Shown here: positions 56,979-64,000 of the stretch, piece by piece
How the letters are laid out: every line of letters begins with the position of its first letter
Numbering within the stretch: position 1 is the first letter of the stretch
Source of the DNA: Primulina eburnea
Lineage: Eukaryota; Streptophyta; Magnoliopsida; Lamiales; Gesneriaceae
Assembly (NCBI RefSeq): GCF_022965805.1
Contig: NC_133101.1
Span: forward strand, 9,275,069-9,339,068
Direction: 5' to 3'
DNA length: 64,000 nt
Program-made: the position numbers and the translations under genes
The notes under the pieces: generated by a model
Told to the model about the DNA's origin: nothing
The model's input: the letters and a program-made list of their open reading frames with translations, nothing else
Databases searched by the model: none

Positions 56979-57876
56979 GCCGTGAAAATTAGGTAAAAAA
57001 AAGACTAAAAATCTACATAATAGAAAGATATCAGACATAAATCAAAAGTGACACATATGCCAGACCAAAACCCAAAATCGGCAAACTTATAAGGCAAATT
57101 TATCAATTTTCCCCTTTTAAAATGAAAGTTGACTATATGGATTTCAAATCTTTTATTATATTTTGGAGATATTTCAGAATATTACATGTATATGCATGGA
57201 TTTGATTGTCTTATTTAATAAACTTTCATATTAATTAGGATTATCCACCTATAAATAAAAAGCATCCAACTTTTATCAAGAAATGTCCTTCATACGCTTT
57301 TCATATGCAAGAATTTATGTACTTTTTCTCTTCTATACTATGCCAAATCGAGTGTCGGAGCAGCTTCATCTTAAGGTGAAGTCATCACACTCTTTGCTTT
57401 GATACACAATTATATTTTTGGTTAGTTCGATTCGATTCTATTAAATAAATTAGCTTGATTATCGGTTCGAGTTATTTTATTGGGTTTGTTTTTGTATTTT
57501 TAAAGAAACGAAATTAAATCCCACACATAGTTTTATACCTGTTGAATGAAGAATTAAAAAAAATATATAGATTTCTGATTCGTACTGAATCACTGTTTGC
57601 AGACTCAACGATTCTTTTTTGTTCTCCTGCCTCATAAGCTTGCAATCTGCCCAAGGACTGCAATTGCTCGAGGAAAAAGAAAATCTCTCCGCAGAGCCGG
57701 AAAGTCAAAATTGCAGAAACCAATCTTTGCGGAATCCTCAGATCCGATCATCGTATTTTGATGCAACATATTGTTACTCGTTCATCCTTTCCGTCGACAT
57801 AAAAGGTACCTCCTCAAATTACCATCGTGGGAAAATATCTTACTTGCAAATTAAACCACCATCATACAAATGATCT

Positions 57877-58745
57877 TGGCAAAAACTTGTGTGAGACGGT
57901 CTCACGGGTCGAATTTGTGAGACGGATTTCTTATTTAGATTATCCATGAAAAAGTATAATTTTTTATTATAAGGTGTGTTTGGTTGGTGTGATAGGATAA
58001 GTGAATGATTAATAATTAGAGTGATTAAAAATGAGATATATAGATTAATAGTATGAGGGATAAATAACATGGTGTTTGGTATGATATTAAAATGATGGAT
58101 TAATTTTGTAAATTTTATTGCAATGACCAAAATGCCCCAAATATTAATTAGACATATATTCTTAAAATAATTGGATAGCTAATTAAATATTTGTAATTAT
58201 AATTTACATTTATCAAAATTAATTTAAATATATTTATTAGAAATAAATATGTGAATATGCAATTACTTTAATAATTAAAATAGTAATAATATTTTCAATG
58301 TTAATGTTAAATAAAGTTTAGTAATAATTATAATATTATTGTTTTTTTAAAATAATTGTAAATATTTTTAAAATAATTTGATAGATAATTAAATATTTAT
58401 AATTATAATTTACATTTATTAAAATTAATTTATGGTGTGAGTAGGGTTTTGAAATAAGAGAAGGAGAAAAAAGTCATTTGTGGTGTGATGATTATTTATC
58501 CCACCTAATTTATTAGATTAATAATCAAACAATTAATCATAAAATTAGATTTTAAACCAAGTCAAAAGGATTATTAATATATCTTAAAAGTTGAACCAAA
58601 CATTAGATAAAAGTATGATTATTTATTTATCATTGGTTAATCACACCAACCAAACACACTCTAAGAGTATTACTTTTTATTGTAAAAGTAGGACTGACAC
58701 ATCTCACATATTAGTATCCATGAGACCCATACAATCATCTTTGAG
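57877..58745 (+). mobile_element. GAGACGGTCTCAC-type MITE split by a Tourist-like element
   Basis: Left half 57877-57972 (AAAACTTGTGTGAGACGG, TTATCCATGAAAAAGTATAA) and right half from 58662 (TAAGAGTATTACTTTTTATT, ACATCTCACATATTAG). In sibling copies these halves are contiguous through TTTTTATGCTAAGAGTATT. Confidence 0.85.
57973..58661. mobile_element. Tourist-like MITE (PIF/Harbinger), 689 bp
   Basis: Terminal inverted repeats GGTGTGTTTGGTTGGTGTGA (left) and, reverse-complemented right end, GAGTGTGTTTGGTTGGTGTG, flanked by TAA at 57970-57972 and 58662-58664. AT-rich interior, no ORF. Confidence 0.88.
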
Positions 58746-59098
58746 AAACGATGTCCATCGATGCACTACTTGCAAGTAGCGGGCATCTAAATTGAACGCT
58801 CTTTGAGTCATCCTCTCTTTATAAAAAGTTCAAATTTTATTTTTGAAAACCTATTTTAATAATTAAATATACTAATGTACTGATACATGCGGCTATGTAC
58901 GTGTACAACTTTTTTAATTAATCGATTTATATTAGATAAATGTCATATCATAATTATAAAAACTAACGAGGGAGCCGAGTGCAAATTTGACAAATATAAT
59001 ATTGAAAAGGAGTTGTAACAAAAAAAAATATTGGAAGGGCAATTCGGGAAACATAAAATGGTTTCCTTTTTGAATCTATTTGAAAGATTTATTTTATG

Positions 59099-59274
59099 AG
59101 TAGGTCTCTTGTGAGACGATCTTACGAATCTTTATCAGTGAGACGGATCAACTATATCGATATTCACAATAAAAAGTAATACTCTTAGCAAGTAATATTT
59201 TTTCATGGATTACCCAAATAAGATATTCGCCTCACAAAATAGGATGTGTAAGACCATCTCACACAAATTTTTAC
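59099..59274 (-). mobile_element. GAGACGGTCTCAC-type MITE
   Basis: Reverse copy: AGTAGGTCTCTTGTGAGACG, TTCACAATAAAAAGTAATAC, TTTTTCATGGATTACCC, GACCATCTCACACAAATTTT. Confidence 0.8.
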
Positions 59275-59345
59275 CTTTTTTATATAACATTATAAGATAA
59301 AAGAAGAAATCCTCAACTGGTATTATTATTATATGAACTTATAAC

Positions 59346-59510
59346 ATAAAAACTTATGTGAGACGATTTTATAGATGTGACACTAATTTTTTATTTGAAT
59401 TGTTCATAAAAAATATTATTTTTATTCAAAAATATTATTTTTTATTATAAATATAATAAGATTAATAAGTCTTACGAATAAAAATATACAAAACCGTCTC
59501 ATAAAAAAAC
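59346..59510 (+). mobile_element. Degenerate GAGACGGTCTCAC-type MITE
   Basis: AAAACTTATGTGAGACGATT, TTGTTCATAAAAAATATTA and a right end CAAAACCGTCTCATAAAAA. Diverged. Confidence 0.6.
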
Positions 59511-59606
59511 ATTATCTTCGCAGAAATGATATAAGAATACAAAGAAATTATCCCTTCTGCTACACCCTATAAAACCACAACTCACGGACAACAATTCCAT
59601 CTCATC

Positions 59607-60927
59607 TTACATGTGCCACACACTCACCGTAAAAATTAGAAACAGCAACAGCATATGCCTCCAACCCTGCAACCTCACAGCCAGTGATTTATCGCCACCG
59701 CCACCACCACCTGAAATGTTTGAAAAATAGATGAGAATTTTAGAATTTATCCATTTATATATAAAAGTACAGTAAATGTATCTGTATGTATGCATTGTTC
59801 ACCCACCACCAACAGCTGGGCAAGTGGAGTTCAAAACCAGCGTGGTTAGAATGGTTTGGTTGTTGTATCCAGCATAGGAACAGGTGGTGCGATTGCAACC
59901 CGAAGACGTGCTGTTTCCGATAGACAAGTTTCCAGGACCCTCGCACAGGACTGAGGGGCATGAACCAGCACCCGTTTTCAACCGATCTGAAGGTACACAT
60001 TGTAGCCTGCGTGCCAACCAATAAATTATACATTATATTATATTAATGAAACTTTATGGATCGGATTGGACTCATGACTCACACCCACTGTAGTGCAGCA
60101 TCACATTTGCACACCACACAGTTGTTGGCAGTGAGCGCGTATGTGTCATTGGGAACGAGCAAGTTGTAGTCCATCGAATTATTCTTGATCGTCGAAGAAC
60201 AAGTTGTGTTTCGACAAAAAAACCACCAATCAGCAAATATTTATATCTGCTAACCAATCTTGATCGCTACAGTTGACAAGTATACCTCTAAGTGGCACAT
60301 CTAGAATACTGCCAGCCAGGAGTTCTTCGGAACTATTCAAATTATTGAGTCGCAGCAGCGTATCCTGTGAAGTATTAAACTCCTGGGCAATTCCCTCCAC
60401 GGAGCTCCCCTTGGGCACCACGTGTCCATAGTGCACCACCTTCTGCCCATCCACATCATCACAGCTGCAGGGCAGCGGTATCGAAAGCTTCTGTCCCTCG
60501 AGAATCAGATCTGGGTTTGATATGTTGTTAGCCGTCTGGATTTGTGAAACGGTGATCAATCCTGAGAACACCTCCGCCGCGATGTGATAGAGACCGTCTC
60601 CATGGATCACGGTGTATGATGGGAGGCCGTTGGATATCCCGGTGCCGTTGGTGCAGATGCAGGGGAAGAGAATCTTGATGATCTGTTTGGAGGCTACAGG
60701 GTAGGTAGGTAGGGTGGAGAGGGGAAGGTTGTTGGCGGCGAGAATGGAAGAGAGATTGGGAGTGTGAAAAGGGTCTGAATGGAGGAGAGAGTGGTGGCAT
60801 TGGGAGAGACGTAGTCGATAAGAGAGTTGCAGGAGGCGGGAGAGGCGCAGCGAAGGCTAAAAGTTGGTGGAAGAGTTGCCATTCCCAAGAAGAGAAGGAA
60901 AGCTGAGAAGAAGTTGGTTCTAGCCAT
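59607..60927 (-). pseudogene. LYM2: LYM2-like LysM GPI-anchored chitin receptor, two lesions
   Basis: LYM2/CEBiP-type LysM proteins are GPI-anchored; LYM2 mediates chitin-triggered plasmodesmal closure (family knowledge). Exon 1 60927-60286: signal peptide (SAFLLFLGMATLPPTFS), CASPASCNSLIDYVSPNATT, LysM units (VIHGDGLYHIAAEVFSG; PLPCSCDDVDGQKVVHYGHV). Exon 2 60203-60083 (NSMDYNLLVPNDTYALTANN, CVVCKCDAA), exon 3 60006-59807 (CNRTTCSYAGYNNQTILTTL), exon 4 59710-59607 (Gly-rich linker, hydrophobic GPI tail LLLFLIFTVSVW). Lesion 1: one base missing in CCCTTTTC at about 60773-60766, shifting the frame after SSIQTLF. Lesion 2: the exon 2 acceptor at 60205-60204 reads AA instead of AG, although the frame and the pyrimidine tract fit exactly there. 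With both corrected the length would be about 355 residues. Either a young pseudogene or, less likely, two sequence errors. Confidence 0.85.
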
Positions 60928-61382
60928 TGTTGAGTTCCCGAAGAATCCTCACGCACTTTTTGTAATGGTCGGCGGAGATCGAAGATGGAAATGGGGAATG
61001 GTGGAATGGGATGAGTGCAAGACTTTGACTTTGACAAGTCGATCCACTCTCCATTCCACATTTGTTTTTATTGGAAAGCTCCTCATAATTTCTATCAGTC
61101 TATTGATAAAATTATTCAAATCTTGTTTTCCTACTTCCAGAAATTATCAGTTACTTCCTCCATCTCATATTATCTAAGATAATTTTTTTTCTCTCAAATA
61201 TATAATAGTTCTACTCTTTTACCAATATATTTCTATTTAATTTATTTTTTAGTTACTAATTTGTTTATTTAATTACTAAAACATTCATTAAATAAATGAT
61301 AAAATGTAAATTTATTTGTAAAAATTTCTTTTTCAATAACATTCTTAATATGTGTGAAACACTATACAAACCTAAATATTTA

Positions 61383-61565
61383 GGCAAAAACTTATGTGAG
61401 ACGGTCTCACGGGTCGTATTTTATGAGACATATCTTTATTTGAGGTCATCCATGAAAAAGTATAACTTTTTATGCTAAGAGTATTACTTTTTATTGTGAA
61501 TATTGGTGAGGTTGATCCGTCTCACAGATTATGATCCGTGAGATAGTCTCACATGAGACTCACCC
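61383..61565 (+). mobile_element. GAGACGGTCTCAC-type MITE, reference-quality copy
   Basis: Complete: GGCAAAAACTTATGTGAGAC, GGTCTCACGGGTCGTATTTT, TTTTTATGCTAAGAGTATT, TTGATCCGTCTCACAGATT, AGTCTCACATGAGACTCACC. It shows the uninterrupted site into which the Tourist-like element inserted in the copy at 57877. Confidence 0.85.
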
Positions 61566-61580
61566 AAATATTTATAATTA

Positions 61581-61783
61581 CTAGTAGCAAAATACGTGTA
61601 TTGCACGTGGATAACGAACGCGTTGCATGAATAAAAAATGGAGTGATTAAACTAGATGTGATGTATATATTGATTTTAAAATTAATTGATATAATTACTT
61701 GATATAAAAATTAGGAGAAAATATATGAAAATTCAAGTGCAAATAATATATTAGGAAAAAACTCTCTCGAAGTAAGAGATGTA
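61581..61783 (-). mobile_element. Helitron 3' end, probably a short non-autonomous Helitron
   Basis: The minus-strand 3' end reads ACGTGCAATACACGT (perfect 5-bp stem), then ATTTTGCTACTAG followed by T. A minus-strand A|TCTACATCTC motif at about 61783 matches the 5' motif of the Helitron at 18978, suggesting a ~200-bp element; the right boundary is tentative. Confidence 0.55.
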
Positions 61784-62559
61784 GATATATATTTTATTAG
61801 AGAAGCAAAAAAAATTCAAAAGAGTTCATAATTGGAAAAATCCAAAATATATTTGTATTTTTTGTCATTTGAAAAAAAATAATGGGACACCTCCTAATAT
61901 TTAGATACAAATATTAAAATTTCAAAAGTTACTAATATTTTTTTTAAAAAATTAAGTCATTAAATCATAAAAATATAAAAAATACATAACCTCACACAAT
62001 TCAAAAACTAATTTAGAATACACACACATGTAATCATTCAAAAATAATATATAGTAACACAATATTTTGAATAATGTCAAATATTACAAAAACAATTAAA
62101 TTGTTGTCACTACATTTTAAATTAATTTTGCTGCTTTTGTAAGTCCATATAATAGTTAACATTACTCTAATAGATATAAAAATACTTTTAAAGTAGTGAA
62201 TAATGTCAAATATTACAAGAACAATTAAGAATTTACAGGAAAAAAATAACGAGAGATTACATAATTTTCAATTATAGTTTAGAATCTATGATTTAAGGTT
62301 TGAAACTAATATAAAACCTTAATGTATTTATGATTCAAGGTTTGTCAATGTATCATAAGTTCAAATTCCTTGAATTTATTCTCTCCAAATTGATTAAACT
62401 AATATAAAACTCCTTGAATTTATTCTCTCCAAATTTCATAAATTCATCTGATGAATTTATTTTCTCAAAATTTAATTATCATAAATTCAACTCCTTGAAT
62501 TTACTATATCATAATTTTATATAAATTCAACTACTTGAATTTATTCTCTCGACGAGAAC
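61784..62559. other. AT-rich intergenic, no gene seen
   Basis: Contains short repeated phrases (TCCTTGAATTTATTCTCTC recurring at 62365-62550) but no coding similarity. Confidence 0.5.
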
Positions 62560-63660
62560 AAAATGATCCAGTTATTGTGTAGCCCTCAATGGTTCAGGGA
62601 TACAGCTAGTTGTGGATTCACAAATCATTGTGATTCATGACATAATCATTTATTCGGGCTTACCTTAATTTGTCTCATTCTATGTATCAACAATTGATCG
62701 TTAGAATGTCAGAAATCATATTTCTGATTAGACCCATCGAATCATGATAAGAGCGTCTACTAGTATCGTCCCATGATTCCCTAGGTATCACTGATAGTGC
62801 CTGCAAGAACCAGTCTGTTATGATTAACGTACAGTAAGGTCCCTTCATCTCATATATCACAATCGAATCTGAAACCATTGATTCATCGAGGGTTGCATAA
62901 GAATTCGATAACTATGTGACACATATTTGAGAATAAATAGTGACATCACATGTACAATTGGAGAATTCCTTCTCCAACGTACATCTCATACTTTGGCCAA
63001 AGATTCAATGCACTACTATTTCATCAGATCACATAGGATTCCACACACGTAGGTGAGCGGTGAATTCCCGACTATAATGCACTGGCTCATACATGCGTCG
63101 CAACTGTACCCAATCCGCCACTTAATGACTCTCTTGGAGTCGGTAAACGAGTCAAAGCACAACTCTAGCATATAGAGCCTCAGTGTTGTCCCGGGTCGTA
63201 AGGACTCTGTACAATCATAACCACAGACTTATCCTCTCGATGAATGATAACCACTTGGAAAGTTCTAGGGAGGGTAGTTCGGTATAATCATCATATGACC
63301 ACCCATCTGCATGTTTGGACATCTCTATGCCCTTACCAAGAAACGTTGTACAAAACATCACATATGCTAGTCTCAAGCTCAAGCGACCTTTATCCATGTT
63401 TTAGGCGGCTGAATCGACTAGGAACAAAATTAGATTATACAATGTTTATAAATGAGTTTCAACATCGAATCAAGATTTATTTGTATTAAAGTATAATCAA
63501 TGTCTTAATCTACGTTAATCACATCAATATAGATATAAAGAAATAACAAACCATGAAATAATGAATTATATTAAAATAAAGATTGTTTATTACAACAGAG
63601 TCAATAAATTTTCTAGCCAACAGTTGGCTTACAAGACATCTACTCTAACAGAGACACCCA
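62560..63660 (-). mobile_element. Probable copia-type LTR/leader relic (dispersed repeat)
   Basis: Non-coding, higher-complexity DNA with phrases such as CTAGCATATAGAGCCTCAG, GTCGTAAGGACTCTGTAC, AACCACTTGGAAAGT and AGCGACCTTTATCC that I recognise from a dispersed plant repeat associated with copia retrotransposons. Ends near AGCCAACAGTTGGCTTAC. No target duplication or second LTR is visible; strand is a guess. Confidence 0.4.
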
Positions 63661-63735
63661 CTACATTTGTTGTTCATTGTCTTCTTTTTACTCTTGTGTA
63701 CCAAATAATACCTCCGTCACACTTCCATATAATTC

Positions 63736-64000
63736 TAGTGCTCATGCGACACACATTGGATCTGTTTATCTATCTTGTGAACTCATCTTAGAGAATGTTT
63801 TATTTGTCCCTCAATTTTTTTTTAATCTTCTTTCGATTAGTTCTGTAACCAAACACATGTCTTGCTCAGTGTCTTTTCATGCTGATTCTTGTGTGATCCA
63901 GGACATCTCCGAGAGCGAGATATTGAGATGGGTAGACGTGTTGAAAATCTTTATGTCCTCGGCACTTCCAGTCTGTAATGTTTCTGTTCCTCACAACAAA
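63736..64000 (+). pseudogene. Ty1/copia polyprotein fragment, frameshifted, runs off the window
   Basis: Plus-strand frame with THIGSVYLSCELILENVLFV, PQFFFNLLSISSVTKHMSCS and VSFHADSCVIQDISE, the conserved stretch between the copia protease and the GAG-pre-integrase domain. At about 63925 the matching frame shifts by one (continuing as IEMGRRVENLYVLGTSSL), so the copy is broken. The rest would lie to the right of the window. Confidence 0.75.

Noticed and set aside
57619..57873. Plus-strand 84-codon frame (contains LLEEKENLSAEPE)
   Set aside because: Somewhat gene-like composition, but no family recognised, no neighbouring exon with matching phase, and it ends at the start of a MITE. Not strong enough to call.
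62687..62878. Small minus-strand frames in the copia-LTR-like repeat
   Set aside because: They lie in a non-coding dispersed repeat and show no conserved protein motif.

Overview
The window is nuclear DNA from a flowering plant, most likely a eudicot. The genes have GT-AG introns, the intergenic DNA is AT-rich and full of transposons, and every recognisable host gene is plant-specific or has a plant-type architecture. An asterid of the Lamiales type is my guess from the flavour of the repeats; the sequence alone does not prove it.

Host genes, left to right. (1) 1-5278 (+): the 3' half (six exons, 894 residues) of BIG5/BEN1/MIN7, a Sec7-type ARF guanine-nucleotide exchange factor. (2) About 6306-7080 (-): a decayed, truncated alpha-expansin. 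(3) 19218-22347 (+): a nine-exon GAUT3-like galacturonosyltransferase of pectin synthesis. (4) 38264-43541 and 44605-49783 (-): two tandem eight-exon DSK2/ubiquilin genes (UBL, STI1, UBA), alike even in their introns. (5) 59607-60927 (-): a LYM2-like LysM GPI-anchored chitin-receptor gene with a one-base frameshift and a lost splice acceptor. From memory, DSK2a/b (At2g17190/At2g17200) and LYM2 (At2g17120) are also close neighbours in Arabidopsis, so the right third of the window probably keeps ancestral gene order.

Mobile DNA fills the rest. Two Helitrons lie head to tail (10119-13214 and 13215-18978) inside one (TTA)n tract about 240 bp upstream of the GAUT3 start codon; the second carries a decayed Rep protein. 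A 13-kb LTR retrotransposon (24157-37216) has 658-bp LTRs differing at two positions and a 5-bp ATATA target duplication. Its interior is rearranged. A Ty3/gypsy protease-polymerase block (Tat-like) lies on the minus strand, opposite to the LTRs, and is bracketed by inverted pieces of a second, related LTR. Three plus-strand genes with their own TATA boxes sit downstream of and antisense to pol. Two arrays of small hairpins share the same stem-loop design. The element itself sits inside an older TIR element.

Further right, a PIF/Harbinger transposon (50371-54153, TTA duplications) has its transposase split by a 1557-bp solo LTR (AACTT duplications). A 588-bp TRIM lies at 55108-55695. A Tourist-like element (57973-58661) is nested in a palindromic MITE whose family has about a dozen copies here. 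The right end holds a Helitron 3' terminus, a putative copia LTR relic and a frameshifted copia pol fragment.

The most unusual features are the inverted chimeric retrotransposon with its antisense gene cassette and the constant-loop hairpin arrays. The tightest evolutionary records are the nested insertions whose target duplications can be read directly. All exon boundaries were derived by eye from reading frame, splice signals and remembered family conservation.
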